A stretch of DNA of 64,000 nucleotides from Gadus chalcogrammus (GCF_026213295.1 NC_079432.1:13038774-13102773), one strand, 5' to 3'. Numbered from the stretch's first letter, positions 1 through 44,940 are shown. A program made the numbers and translations. Notes: generated by a model from the letters alone, not told the origin.

Positions 1-680
1 ACATTGAGGAGGGAAACTCCCTGCGCTGCGATCACAGCGAGGACTGGAGGAAAACAAGACGCCAGGGAGTGCAGAGAGTGAGCTGGAGAGGGGATGGGGG
101 TTGTTGTGCCAAAAAGTCATCGTCTGCAATAAACTGATCGCCCTGTCTGCACTCTGCACCACCCTCTTATCTGGAGCAGACAGTCAAAACATGCAAACAC
201 ACATAACTTTATATCTGGGGAAATACTGCCTGAATAAGCACAATTGTGGCCAATTGTGTTGGCAGTTTAAAGTGTAATCAGCCGCGACATTAACGTGATT
301 GAAGGCAATTTTGCATTGTTTCTGGTGTTGTTATGTGTTTGGTATCGTATAATATCTAGATTAGGACTGTATTCTGAAACTAGACTGTGATTAGCATCAT
401 TTAAGTCATCATTAACCCATTATCAACCCATCATAAATGGGCTATCTATAAAATAAAGAAATTATCTTATTTGCAATTATCATTATCCCTCTGCATTATT
501 TGACCTGCTCCGTGTCCTACATTATAACCAGTCCACTCCTTTTTACCAATTTTTTATTTTTGTTTATTAATCTACAAAGCATCACCCATATAAGGGGGAC
601 GGCAATCAGTTTTGGTCAGCCGATCAAAAGAAGAGGAAATGAAAGACACCAAACAAGCAGTGGATGTGGACTCTACATAC

Positions 681-836
681 TGTGTGTGTGGAGTGTGGTA
701 TGTGTGATGTGTGTGTGTTTGTGTGTGTGTTTGTGTGTGTGTGGTATTTATGGTGTGTGTGTGTGTGTGTGCGTGTGTGTGTGTGGTATGAGGGTCTGTG
801 CTGTTTGTGGATGTGTGGGTTATATGTGATTGTAGT

Positions 837-876
<40 letters not shown>

Positions 877-914
877 TATGTGGGCGATAAGTGTGTGCGT
901 GTGTGTGTGTGTGT

Positions 915-1009
<95 letters not shown>

Positions 1010-1026
1010 TGTGTGTGTGTGTGTGC
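681..1026. repeat. (GT)n microsatellite, interrupted
   Basis: Interrupted (GT)n with a pure core at about 919-1002, in a METTL24 intron. Confidence 0.97.
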
Positions 1027-1483
1027 GTTAGAAAGCAAATGCAAGGGGGACAGAGAAAGAGAGTGATGGTGGGAGACAGGGAGAGTCTGTCTGGCTAAAT
1101 TGACCCAAAGCTTTATCAAAGAGCAGATAAGCAGGCCTTAAGAGAGAAAAACTACATTAACCTTTCTCACGGATGAAAACAAAGCTCCTACCTACCTCAA
1201 ATGGGGCCTATTTCCCCCTACCTCAGACCATATTTTTGAATTACGCACTGAGCTTTGAAAGCCAAGATGGAGTCGTGATTACACAACCTCATTCAAAGTC
1301 CCTTTAACTTTATTGATCCTACACAAGAAGCCATTCCACTTTTTTCTCTGCAATTTCACTAATGGATCCACTCAATTCATCCATCTTTCGTACAACCGGC
1401 ATGCTTCTACACGCCCCCTCTAACCCCTTTCTGTTTTGTGTGTGTTTGTGAATATGCGTGTGCAGGTGTGTGCAAATGTGTGG

Positions 1484-1624
<141 letters not shown>

Positions 1625-1701
1625 TGTACTCAAGTGTGTCTATGTGAATGGGCATTTGTGTAAAGGCATGTATTTGATTCATGATATTTAATTATTTGGG
1701 C

Positions 1702-1749
1702 GTGTGTGTGTGTGTGTCTGTGTGTGTGCGTGTGTGTGTGTGTCTCTGT

Positions 1750-1822
<73 letters not shown>
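1702..1822. repeat. (GT)n microsatellite upstream of METTL24 acceptor
   Basis: Interrupted then pure (GT)n ending 22 bases before the exon at 1845; it fills the place where a polypyrimidine tract is normally found. Confidence 0.97.
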
Positions 1823-1824
<2 letters not shown>

Positions 1825-1844
1825 TATCTGTGCGTGTGCTGCAG

Positions 1845-6930
<5,086 letters not shown>

Positions 6931-7684
6931 GGAATACTGAGCCAAAACAGACGTTGTTTGTTGGAAGTTGGAGGTACTCCAGAGGTCAAAAGGGAAAAAG
7001 TAAAGTGAGATAAAAGGTTTCTCCGGATATTAACCCGAGTCTTACCCACCCATGAGGTTTAAGTCTTGCAGCGATTCCCATCCCACCTTCTCCTATATGT
7101 CTATGGGCCTGCAATGACCTCAGCTGTGTCGCACTCCCTTGTTCGTATTCATTCCCTTGACTGCGTCGGCTCACCTGCAACCAACCACAGCAACAGTCCT
7201 AGACGGTGTGTGGGCTGAACGCAGCACCACCAAGCAGGCATCGAGACCACACCAGCAGGCTTTGTGCCCAGAAAGAAAAGGAGCTGTATTTGTTTGTCAT
7301 CACGTTAAGGTGGTTGTGGGCAGTCAGTATAAACTGCATGGAACACAGACCGGGTAATGGAGGTACCTAAAGGGTTCCTTTAGCGCTATCAAGTGCATAG
7401 ATATCCGAATTGAGGAAAGATCTGGGACCGCCTTGTGCAGTGAGAACAGACCGGATGAGAGCATGTTGTCAATACTGTGAGGGCTGCTTTGACTTTTATT
7501 GTTCTTCCAAGAAATGAGTGGGAGCTGGAATAGAACGCTGCGCTGCTGTAGCAGCTTTACAAAGAGAAAATAAAAGACTGACAGAAAAATGTACTTCAAT
7601 AATGACTACGCTTATCATACATTTTGGTTACCCAATAGGAAATGTCACTTTGGCTGCCAATAAGCAGTTGCACCATTCTATCTG

Positions 7685-7686
<2 letters not shown>

Positions 7687-7726
<40 letters not shown>
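7687..7726. repeat. (CT)20 microsatellite
   Basis: Pure CT dinucleotides between METTL24 and CDC40. Confidence 0.95.
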
Positions 7727-7729
<3 letters not shown>

Positions 7730-7967
7730 AGGCCTTGTGATCTATAATCTCTGTCATTGCAGAACTTGAGTCACCAGAATTTATTAGAAAATACTCCACT
7801 AGATTGACAACGTAGGAATAATTTCCCAGTCCATTATCATTGTTATGCTAATAATTTACAGCAGTTCAAAGAGAACGAAAAGGGTTTTTTCTTTATTTTC
7901 TTTGGGAAGGCTATTAAGCAGCTGTCATGGTTAAGAGGAAGAAATAGCCACAAACGAATTGGAGGCC

Positions 7968-7973
7968 AATAAA
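7968..7973 (+). terminator. Candidate METTL24 poly(A) signal
   Basis: AATAAA on the plus strand about 1.04 kb after the METTL24 stop; an earlier AATAAA at 7569-7574 is an alternative. Which is used cannot be told from sequence. Confidence 0.35.
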
Positions 7974-7985
7974 CTGTACAAAATG

Positions 7986-7991
7986 TTTATT
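7986..7991 (-). terminator. Candidate CDC40 poly(A) signal
   Basis: TTTATT on the plus strand (AATAAA on the minus strand), about 450 bases after the CDC40 stop. Another minus-strand AATAAA lies at 7892-7897. Confidence 0.45.
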
Positions 7992-8251
7992 ATAACCAAT
8001 GTCCAGGAACACATACAAAAAAAAGTATTACATCTTCCATTAAACAGTCGAGTACATTAGCAAATAAAAGCGAAATCAGTTTAAACTTTAAAAATGAATA
8101 ATGTTAATGTAGACGCTGTGTGTTTAATAAGCATGAACACGACGCGATACAAAAATACACTTCTAGGATCAGACTGGATACCAGCCCTGCTTCTGCCTGC
8201 TGTCCCCTCAATCTCCTGGAAAGAGAAAAACTATGGGGGGCAGCAGCGTTC

Positions 8252-8386
8252 GTTCACACCCATCCTCACGGGGACCGCGTTCACACCTGCACTGACGGGA
8301 TCCGTGTTCACACGCGCACTGATGGGGACGGCTTTCACACACGTATTCACGGGGTCCTCGTTAGAGCTCGCACCTCTGCGGCTGGC
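8252..8386. repeat. 27-bp minisatellite, 5 units, CDC40 3' UTR
   Basis: Units share GTTCACACNNGCACTGA then a GGGG-containing end; exactly five 27-bp periods, the last one diverged. Because 27 is a multiple of 3, an antisense frame stays open and looks like a 9-residue protein repeat. Confidence 0.85.
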
Positions 8387-8441
8387 GTTCACACACACAC
8401 ACACACACACACACGGGGACCTCGGGGGTCTCGCTGCTCCT

Positions 8442-25239
<16,798 letters not shown>

Positions 25240-25720
25240 CTTGGATGTTGTGGCTTCATCGGAAGCAAGGGGGCGGTACTTCCGCTGAAAAAGAAAACAG
25301 ATCGCCCTGACGAGGGGTTTATATAATAAATAATACGAGCTAAAAATTTCGCTTGAATTACGTGTTATGGTAATATTGTAGATATATATGTAGAATACAA
25401 AATATACTGAGGCAGACATGAAAGACTGCGCGATTATCCAACTGTCACGAAGTATTGATGAACAGCGGATTTTATTTAGAAAAAATGTCCAGTTAGGAGA
25501 TACAAAAATGGAAATTCATTGGAACAATTAACGTTTATAAAGTAAGTTTTTATTTAGTATATTTATTTAGACGGCCGAGCGTGGGTGGAGGTAACCAGCC
25601 AATCAAGCCTACGCGCACGTTTTCTGCTGGGCATGCCAAGCAGTTGTACGGGACGCTCCAGCGCTCCAACAATAGAGTGGTGCGTACCATTATGTCAGTT
25701 CGCAATAGGTGCATCTCCAC
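25240..25720 (-). promoter_or_regulatory. CDC40 5' UTR and promoter region (positional)
   Basis: Immediately upstream of the CDC40 start. Only moderately CpG-rich; no clear TATA box. The call rests on position. Confidence 0.35.
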
Positions 25721-28400
25721 AAGATCAAACGTGGTTTCACTTACTTTGCATTAAGAAAATCTGAAATTGTAAATGCGTACTAAAGCAGTGGATATGCCTG
25801 CCGCAATGTATGGGATCTACTTGATTGCAGCCGATTAATTACCCTTAACACTACATTCGTTTCTGTGGATCCCTTTCTGAAGGGAGTGACTTGATCCATC
25901 TCCACTGCTGCTTTTTACCAGGACTCCTTTTACACAGGGTATCAGTGGCACTTCTAATATGGACCCAGGCTGGAGATTGCGATTACTAGATACGATTGAA
26001 CGCTCTTAACTCACTAGGAATGGGAAGAAAATAAGACGAACCGAACACACTTATCAGGTAGGCGTAATGCAATAATGCAATTCAACGAATAACTTCTTCA
26101 TTTCAGGTAACATGCCTACTCTAGAAACAGTTACTAATGGTTGCTTGCAGATTTGCAATGTTGGTAGTATTTCAACAGAGCTCTAACCATCAATATTATA
26201 CGCTGGCACAGGTGACAAGTGTTAAATGCAATTTATAAACGTTATGGCGTAAAAAGAAATGCAAACAGTGTTACATTTCACCAATTTAAAGTTCCCTTGC
26301 GACATCGCGAATGTTGTGTATACATTCACAAATTGTATAACTGTATGTGAACAGTATGCTCCCCTTTTGCACAAACTGCATTAGATGCATTGGCATTCCG
26401 GACAATTTAATGCAGAGCGATAACATGCATAGATCATCCTCCTGTCCATTTTAAGCAACACTTTATCGTTCAAGTGTAGTAAAAAAATAAGAAAGATTAG
26501 GTTTGCGAGTTGAGACGCTGTTGTACAACCAATAGCTTTTGCATGGCGCGACTACATTTTTCCCACGAAGAAAGCATCGCCTTGCCGAGAGAGGATAGGG
26601 ACTGGGGTCGTATTCCAAGCTCGCTGGGTTTGCAGTAAAGGGGGGATGGTAGCCCCTCAGCCTAATGAACAAAATGCTCTGTGGTATTTGGAAACGTTAT
26701 GTTATTTCAAATGTTATAGGGAAAACTGACCGGGAAAAAAAAGCAGGGTCATAGAAATACATATTTTTGTTAGCGGTATAGGAACCCATATAACGAAATA
26801 CAGAGTCCCATCTGGTTCTGCAGCTGGAACACAGTGCAAGACATTTGACCAGAACGTGAAATGGGCATGGAAGTGTATCGTTATTTGTCCTCTGCATTGA
26901 TAAAAGGGTTGAAACATACTGGTATCTTTAAATGTACCAAAAGCAAGCTTTCCAATCTCCCGTTGCATTGACTGTTGCAACAAACTCTCATATTGACAAA
27001 TTTTGAGTCAATCGGGAGGAAAAAAAAGCTAGAAATGATACCCGCTTTGAACATTGGATTAGCAGACAAAAGATGAAGTGACATAATGCTGCTGCATTGG
27101 GTATTGCATCAGAGCAAAATCAATACTATTGGAAGCTTAACAAATCACAAGGAATACCCACATCATTCCCAACATATTTTATTAATCACAATGCAACAGG
27201 TAATCTGTGGCCATCAGAAACAGACTCAAGGCAGTGGGACTTGTCCCTAGGTGTATGGAACTAACACCTGGGACTTGATGCACTGTACTAGTCATATAAT
27301 GCCAATGCACTGAGCAATAGTAAAGGTTGCCACAGACAGTAGCCTAGGTCATGTTGTTGTAGAGGCAAACAACAGCCTTGACCTCTCAGACTAAATAGAC
27401 TGATGGGGCTGCAGCTGTTACAAGTTTGCTGCACTGCCCACCAAACATAGGAGAACAGAGCAGGCCTATTCATGGATTTAACTCACATGATCCTTGCATC
27501 TATGTTCCGGTGCCAAATGCCTTTATTTGACTGAGTTACCAATATTCGGTCAACGGAGAAAGACACGTTTGAAAATGTCATGCATAACTCAAAGAGAATC
27601 CCATCCATTATCTTCTGCTTAAATCCTGACTTAAATCATCTCCGATGCTCATCATCAGTCATGTGTCGTATTCTTCTGTGTTGTGTGTTTGGTTTGAAAG
27701 TATGCATCTCGTTCGCTTATAGAGTGCAATTGTTTAAGGTCATGCCATATTTTTTAAGTATGGCCCCCCTTAAATCAAGGGACCCCCCTTGATTTAAGGG
27801 ACCTCTTCTCCAAACGGTACAGAAGGGATATTTCAGTAGTGGCGTTGCAACTTGCAACCCATGATCTCCTTGGACCTTTTGAAGGCCACGGACCTTGTCA
27901 GAATCTGGCTGAACCTGTCTTTTTTGGCATTTGCTTTCATTGCAATCTACTAGCAGAGAGGAATGGGGAAGGCAAACACACACAACTATGGTGTCCGACA
28001 CTTAAGACTTTCAGGATTCTTAGTTAAGGAATATAATGCAGAATACATGTCAATAGCTCTTCTTAAGATAATGTTCATAGAAACAGCGATCGGATTTTCC
28101 CATCTCCCTCTGAGGAGATAGGACAAAGAGACACGCTGACCTGGGCTCTCTGTGAACAAAAACTAATGTCCTTGGTATCTCACCCTGTCCTCGTATAGCT
28201 TTTTATCCTTTTCGCGCAAGCAACCATATACAGCCTCCATAAAACATGGATGAAGAGCAGAAGGTATGAGACGGAAATAAACAGAAAAGGTATTTCTTCT
28301 TCTTTAGGTGCACACATCGATTATAGGTCAGCTTTATAACCCAAGCCGGGATCTCAGCTAATTGGGGTTCTCTAAATAGAGCGCAACTCAATTCAGAGTG
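25721..28400. other. Intergenic, no gene seen
   Basis: AT-rich single-copy-looking DNA between CDC40 and WASF1. The only structure noted is the perfect hairpin at 27767-27800. Confidence 0.5.
27767..27800. repeat. Perfect 15-bp inverted repeat
   Basis: CCCTTAAATCAAGGG at 27767-27781 and CCCTTGATTTAAGGG at 27786-27800, loop of 4 bases. Confidence 0.93.
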
Positions 28401-35769
<7,369 letters not shown>

Positions 35770-36130
35770 CCGTGCACATCCCATTACCCCTCATCCATCA
35801 GAGTGATGGAGCGCCAGCTAAGCGCACTGCAGCTAACCCGGCGCGCTGCTACCCAGCCTGGGGGGGCCGCAGGCGGGCGCCCACGTGTCGGCTAAAGCCA
35901 GGGCTCGGGCGGGGGGGTGGGGGGGGGGAACCCGTATTACCGCGGCGGTTGAAGTCAGGAGGTCAAGTCGCTGCACGTTATGTAAATGTTAGCCGCGGCT
36001 CTGGGGGACACGGGCCTGGTTTGCGTGGCTGAACCTCTGAAGGAGTGATGGGTCCTGACGGACAGGCCCCAGCGACACCCGCCGAACACCGCGCCCCGGC
36101 TTCCCCCGCCTGTCGGATCCCTCTATGTGG
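35770..36130. promoter_or_regulatory. CpG-rich block, candidate WASF1 promoter/first exon
   Basis: The densest CpG cluster in the 25-49 kb gap (for example ggcgggcgcccacgtgtcgg, taccgcggcggttgaag). Position and composition fit a CpG-island promoter for WASF1; no transcript evidence is available. Confidence 0.3.
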
Positions 36131-36478
36131 GCTCTCTCTTGTTCGGAAAAAACAAAGGCCATCCCTCTAGTCTTTCTCCTCGTCCCCGCCCACTGCACTC
36201 TATTCCCTTATTGTGCTTTCAACACGCTAGGGAATAATGGAGCAATTACACGTCCGCCCGGTCTCTTGTCCGTTTTGCCTTCCAGAAGAAGTCTTGGGGT
36301 CCTCCGACCCCCACTTGATGGGCGTCTCGGCCCGGTCCTCTGGCGTGTTTAACGGCGGAGTGAAACGTTGGGCTGGGTTGGAAAGTGTCGACGGATCTCC
36401 ACAGTTCAATGCTGGATAAAAGAAAGGGTGCAGAAATCCTTGTCAAACCGTGTTATTTCAGTCTGGTAGGCCTGTCTG

Positions 36479-36627
<149 letters not shown>

Positions 36628-37070
36628 GCGAAAAACCAGCGGTGTTTTCAGTGTAAATTGCTTTACATAAATGTGCTAATTTTCTTGCTGTGATATTTGC
36701 TGAAATTTTTATGATATTCCCCCCCCCCAAAAGAATATGACTGGAGCAGGTCAATTAGGCTCAGTGTGTGATGGGCTCATTATACAATCAAGAGAAAAAC
36801 AAGATGTCTCGCATAAATGGTCCAGCAACGCAGACGGACTCGGATGCGCTTCATCCGGGATGGGGAACGCCGCAGAGCCCCCCTCGTGGGGACCGGACCC
36901 CAGAAGGAGTCATACAGGGGGGCTGCTGCCTGCACCGAGTGGGAGGCGAGTCACGGCCTTCTCCGTAGCCACGGTGGGGGTGGGGGCGCCATGACGGGTG
37001 TGGTCGAGCCAAAGACAACTGGGGGGAACGCCACGTTGGCCATTCAACCACTGAAAACGTTGAAGTATGA

Positions 37071-37071
<1 letters not shown>

Positions 37072-37124
<53 letters not shown>
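37072..37124. repeat. (CA)26 microsatellite
   Basis: Pure CA run. Confidence 0.97.
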
Positions 37125-37128
<4 letters not shown>

Positions 37129-37410
37129 TTCTGTCCAGCCCTTTCCCCTATTAATAAAAGCTGCAGGGCTTGAATGATACCAGCGATAAGATGAAGGAGA
37201 GGCAGGGGACTGTGGGCGGCGAGGGAGCACAACCAAGAGGAAGGGGACGAGGAAACGGTGCAGCGTGTTACCTGCAGGAAGAAATGGATTAGGTTCCCTT
37301 TCAAGATACGCCGATAGGAATCAAGCTGAGGGGCTCACAATGCGCCCTGACAGCTGGAGGCAGCGGGGGGGCTGGAGGAGGGGGGGGGGGGGGTGCTCCT
37401 GTCTCTCTCT

Positions 37411-37438
37411 CCCCCCCCCCCCCCCCCCCCCCCCCCCC
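37411..37438. repeat. Poly-C run (28), preceded by poly-G
   Basis: A G run at about 37379-37393 followed within 20 bases by C28; the two runs are complementary and could pair. Confidence 0.9.
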
Positions 37439-37909
37439 ATCTCTGTTGTCGCAGGGCCTTTGCAGACAGCTGTTTGGAAGACATGGAGAGTGTGGTGAAT
37501 GATTGAATATTAAATCAACCTTGATGATGGATGATGGGGACGCGTTGTTGTTTAAAGGGAATGCATGTGTGGGAGTATTTTTTTGCCCTTTGCTGCGTTT
37601 TCTTGTGGATTACGTGCTACCGGGCACGGCAGTGCGCTGTTGCGGTAGGGACTGAATGCGTTCTTATGCACTTGCGCTGTACGTAGTGTGAGTCAGTTAA
37701 ATAATGGGGACAGCCTTAACTGAGATTCATCCAGCGACTTCAAATCTCATCTCGGCTCCCTTCCCTGAGGAACCCTTCCCCCCACACACACACACACACA
37801 CACGCCTGGCAACCGTTCCAATCAATGCCACTATCATTGTTGGGTATCATGGCAGAGATGGTGCCATAGCCCTAATTTAGTCAATATTGTTCTCTCTCTG
37901 TATATCAAT

Positions 37910-37966
37910 ATACACACGCACGCACACACGCACGCACGCACGCACGCACGCACGCACACACACACG
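37910..37966. repeat. (GCAC)n/(CA)n microsatellite
   Basis: Alternating CGCA and CA units. Confidence 0.93.
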
Positions 37967-38115
37967 GTATGAGCAACCAAGCATTGGGGTTTCAGCATGT
38001 TGCTGTCAAAGAGGGGGAGATGAGATGGCAGGAGAAGCAGCCCACATGATGCCCATGGGCTGACCTCTTGACCCCTAGTGAAAAGCTGTTTCTCCAGAGA
38101 GAGAGAGGGGGAGGT

Positions 38116-38139
38116 GGGGGGGGGGGGGGGGGGGGGGGG
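38116..38139. repeat. Poly-G run (24)
   Basis: Twenty-four consecutive G after a GA-rich leader. Confidence 0.95.
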
Positions 38140-38418
38140 CAGCCTGTGGTCAGGAGAGGGACCAACGCAGGCTGCAGTGGTATCGCTCAGGGCACACAGC
38201 TGTCACGCCCATATGATTTAGTGTGTGTTCAGGGTACACAATTTGATGTGTGTGTGTTACTTTGTGTGTGTGTGATGCTTCCGATTTGCAGAAGGGAACA
38301 GGGCTTTCTGTGTTTGTCTGCGCCGGGCATTTTCTGTCACATGGTTTGGTTTGGTCACGGATGCAGCTGAAGGAGAAGATAGGCTTGGTTTGATTCACTG
38401 GATCAGCATTGAACTCTA

Positions 38419-38549
<131 letters not shown>

Positions 38550-38788
38550 GTTTATGACTTTGGGCCTTCTTGGTTCTGCATGAAGGTCTGCAGCATTCCT
38601 TTGATTGAAAAGCACTGGGTTGAAGGAAAATGACTACCCGCCAGTCCAATGCGTTGCTTTGGTTCCAATTCAGACAATTTCTGTCTATCAGAAAGCAGAA
38701 ATGCGGATTGATGAAATGGCGGATTTTACACAGAACTCCCCAATCCTTCAGTGTGTACCGATACTCTGATGTACTGAATATTACCTGG

Positions 38789-38789
<1 letters not shown>

Positions 38790-38844
<55 letters not shown>
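38790..38844. repeat. (CA)27 microsatellite
   Basis: Pure CA run directly preceding the dispersed repeat copy at 38845. Confidence 0.97.
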
Positions 38845-38845
<1 letters not shown>

Positions 38846-39012
38846 AAGGGCACCTTGAGGACCCAACAGTTTATCCTGCACAAACCGTTCGGACGGAAGC
38901 GGCTCAGTCATGTGTGGCCACAGAATCGCTGCATCCCCCTGGGACGGCCTATTAGATGTTTGCACAGCTGTCATGATCACCTTCCAATTGGTTGAATTAA
39001 GCTTACAAATCT
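38845..39012 (+). repeat. Dispersed repeat, copy A (copy B at 51523)
   Basis: Shares AGGGCACCTTGAGGA, TTTGCACAGCTGTCATGATC and CCAATTGGTTGAATTAAGC with 51523-51680 in the same order and spacing. Both copies begin at the end of a (CA)n run. Family unknown to me. Confidence 0.85.
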
Positions 39013-42002
<2,990 letters not shown>

Positions 42003-42127
42003 CACCAGAAGGTGTCATGTCACTGCTGGGAGGCGGAGGGTGGGCACAGCACTTTAATTGGCAGCCATACATTGGAGAGCTGGTCCAGTGACCAGCCTGT
42101 ACATCATTGTTAAGATACTGGGTTAAC

Positions 42128-42146
42128 GGGGGGGGGGGGGGGGGGG
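42128..42146. repeat. Poly-G run (19)
   Basis: Nineteen consecutive G. Confidence 0.95.
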
Positions 42147-42238
42147 AAGACAGCTTATTTGTCAACAAACCTGACAGACAAACAAAAAGGGTTATATTTA
42201 GACGGGAGATGCGAAGCATGCCACTCGGTGCGCTCCGT

Positions 42239-42450
42239 TTACAAGCTGCGGGGCGCACGACATGGATACACCTCTGACTGAACCATCACATCCGCCGGCA
42301 CGTCTAAAGGCCGATCACGTATCGTACTTATAGCAGCCACGAGTAAGGGACTCTTGGCTGACGCCACAGTGCTACGCAGCGCTGGCTCGAACCGCCGACC
42401 CCGTGGTTGGAATGACGAAACGCTCACCACTAAGACAGATGACTGCAGCC
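42239..42450 (-). mobile_element. tRNA-derived SINE-like element
   Basis: On the minus strand, CTTAGTGGTGAGCG (box A-like) is followed about 35 bases later by GGCGGTTCGAGCC (box B), then an unrelated tail through GCTGCTATAAGTACG. The spacing suits an internal pol III promoter. The tRNA part cannot form a proper cloverleaf, so a SINE is preferred to a tRNA gene. Confidence 0.55.
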
Positions 42451-44415
42451 ATTCTGGTTGGCAAATTATAGCACACTTAAGGGTGCGGAAGTGAGGTTCA
42501 CCATAGAGGAGGCCTGTCAACGCTGTGACACATGCTCATAGACTCAGTGCTCTGTGAGTCTGGTTACCTCTCGTATTGGGACCCTGATTTCATCGGAGGG
42601 GAGCCTGACCTGGTTTTGAAAAGTTGCATATATTTAAAAAGAGTCTAAAATAAGACATTTTCATATCTCAGCGTGGAAGTCATCTTGATGATTTTCTCAA
42701 GCTGTTATCAGAGTTTAGTTCTACCTGGAGTGACTCTTTACGAAATGTACACATGCCTTTTCAGGATCCCTTCCTGAAAGGGTTTGCTTTGAAACTGTAT
42801 GTTGAGGTACACAAAGAGAACGCTTACTATTCCCCATGTTGGTTTCCATCCGTACACGAGCATGGGAAGTTCTCTGAAGGTCTGATCTGAACCAGCTGTC
42901 GTGACCGCTCATACCAGTTTGATCCGCGCTCCCCCTCCACTGGTAACCCTTGCTCTGCCGCCTCTCCTGATTGGCTGCATTTCAGTATCTTAAGTTGGCT
43001 TCTGTTTATAGTGCAGAGGGGGGGAAGAATGTAACGCGCTGCAAAAACGTTCTTTAACCTAGGTTCTTGATAATGCTCCGATCTTTCTAGGCGATTGAAC
43101 GAGCTCTCTGGGGATTTGCCGACGGTAGAAAAGTTTTGAATGAAACGGCGGAGACAACCATGAGGACTGTTGTACGGCTCTGCGGAGGAGGAGTTTCTGC
43201 ATAAATCTGATCGCAGCGCTGATAAGAGGCTTGTGTTTCCCACTGGCAGACCACTTTGACGAACACCCGGGGCCCCGCTGTGAAACCCTCGATGGCAGTG
43301 TGTAAAACCAATCCAAAGTCTGGATTTAGTGTTTCTTTGTTGCACCGTAAACGTCCCCAGGGGCAGCCAGGTCTGTCCAGGGCATATTATCGATTGTTTG
43401 AAATGAACAGTCTCATTTCAAACCCGTTCAGCCTTGCATGGCGGCGTCCAATAGCCGAGAGTCCATTCGCCGTAGAAACAGATAACCTTTAATCAGTTAC
43501 TATGAGCATGGCTGGACTAGGACCCCCAGGGGCCACTGGGCACGGCCTAGGCTGGAGCCTTTGAAGCTGTGCATTCATGTAGGCCTACTGCTGCTGAAAG
43601 GCTGTGTGCGATGGGTTCACTAGCCAAAGTTGTGGGGCTGGTTCCTCACGTGTCTGATGGGTTTTAGAACAATGCTGGACGCTAGGAACGTCCCGACATC
43701 CAAACTGAAAGTGAAAACAAGTGTAGCCGCATAGCGCAGCTGTGGTGGTGTGTTAAAGTCACAAACTACCGCAGTTTATGTAGTTCGAACGTTGTTTTTT
43801 TCTTTTAAGTTCGATAAAGATATGGTAAAGATATTGGATGCTCGACAGATTTTGAGGCTCTGAATCACAGCGGCCTGACAGAGGGAGATAGAGGTGATCA
43901 CAGGTGTCTTGCTGTGTTTACCTGCCAGACCGTCGGACAGCAGCACTATTAAAAGTTCCCCCTATGGTTCTAACTTCAAAATCAGTCTTTAGAGGAACAG
44001 CCGAGCTCCGACGTGGGTGTAATGAACATGGGCTGTTAAAGTACTGATAAAGCTAATGATCTGGGCTCGACTTTCACATATTCAACGATCAACAACAAAA
44101 ATAATCAAAAAAAGAAAAATTTAAAAAAAAAATGAAAAAAGATTAGCAACGAATAGTCTAAATAACGTTAACTCACTGGCTCAAAGGGAGTGTGCATCAC
44201 TTATTGACAAGGCAGCATGACTCGGTGAGTGTGTAGACATGTACTTTAGGACTTTCACCAGCTACAGTCGACAGAACAAATATCGACTTTTGAAATAATC
44301 ATAAGCCCCTCTGAGTAGCTCGGTCCACGGCTCAGGGCTATCTCTACTTGACCTGTGTGTCGATACTTGAACACACGCACGTCTGCTGTTCAATGACGCG
44401 CCAATAGTCTGATCT
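42451..44415. other. WASF1 5' region, no gene seen
   Basis: Overlapping minus-strand open frames at 42827-43345 show no recognisable domain or splice pattern. A-rich patch at 44095-44140. Confidence 0.4.
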
Positions 44416-44506
44416 CTACATGGACCAGTGTTTCGGTGTGTTTGTGTGTGTGTTTGTGGTTGGGCGATTGTGTTTCTATATACGTTTGTGGCTTTCTTTG
44501 ACCTCT

Positions 44507-44540
<34 letters not shown>
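44416..44540 (+). repeat. Diverged dispersed repeat plus (CA)16, copy A
   Basis: ACATGGACCAGTGTTTCGGT, later ATACGTTTGTGGCTTTCTTT and ACCTCTGT, running into CA from 44509. It matches 47799-48029 in order. Confidence 0.7.
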
Positions 44541-44542
<2 letters not shown>

Positions 44543-44819
44543 CCCCCACCCCAGTGGGGAGTGTGTGTGTGGGGGTCCTTGACCTGCTGGGGCCGGGGGG
44601 TCCCCTGTTCTATTGTGCAGCAGTGTGAGTGAGTAGACACTCTATTAGGGGTTCATTACGGCCTCGTTGGGCGTATTGTCCTGGGAGCAATGAGCTGCAC
44701 CGCAGGAGGCTGACCCCCGGGCCCCAGCGGCACGCGCCCTCACTTCCTGCTCGGGCCACCTCACTATGGATGAGGGCCCTTTGGAATTCAATCCCTCACT
44801 CTCACTCCTTCTCCTTTAG

Positions 44820-44940
44820 TCATGGCAACCTGTCTGTCTGTCTCTGTCTCTCTGTCTCTCTGTCTCTCTGTCTCTCTGTCTCTGTCTCTATGTCTCTGTC
44901 TGTCTGTGTCTATGTCTCTGTCTGTCTGTGTCATTTCATC
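44820..44940. repeat. (TCTG)n/(CT)n-rich tract
   Basis: Imperfect CTGT/CTCT units. Confidence 0.9.

Larger units (their letters stand above)
6931..7990 (+). other. METTL24 3' UTR and convergent gene end
   Basis: No coding signal. Plus-strand AATAAA hexamers occur at 7569-7574 and 7968-7973 and are candidate METTL24 poly(A) signals. A (CT)20 tract lies at 7687-7726. CDC40 arrives from the other strand at about 7986. Confidence 0.5.
7986..8441 (-). other. CDC40 3' UTR (inferred)
   Basis: Runs from the stop to the first minus-strand AATAAA. It contains a short (CA)n at about 8391-8414 and a five-unit 27-bp minisatellite. Confidence 0.5.

Noticed and set aside
664..1098. Long open frames of Cys-Val or Thr-His repeats here and at many other places
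   Set aside because: They are translations of (GT)n or (CA)n microsatellites, open in several frames on both strands.
25240..25419. Upstream in-frame ATG at 25419 as CDC40 start
   Set aside because: The added 60 residues are hydrophobic/low-complexity and unlike the family; the ATG at 25239 matches the known N-terminus.
42340..42450. A functional tRNA gene on the minus strand
   Set aside because: Box A and B are present but no consistent cloverleaf stems; better explained as a SINE.
42827..43345. 172-codon minus-strand frame with two overlapping open frames
   Set aside because: No domain, no start context, several overlapping frames open at once; looks like chance.
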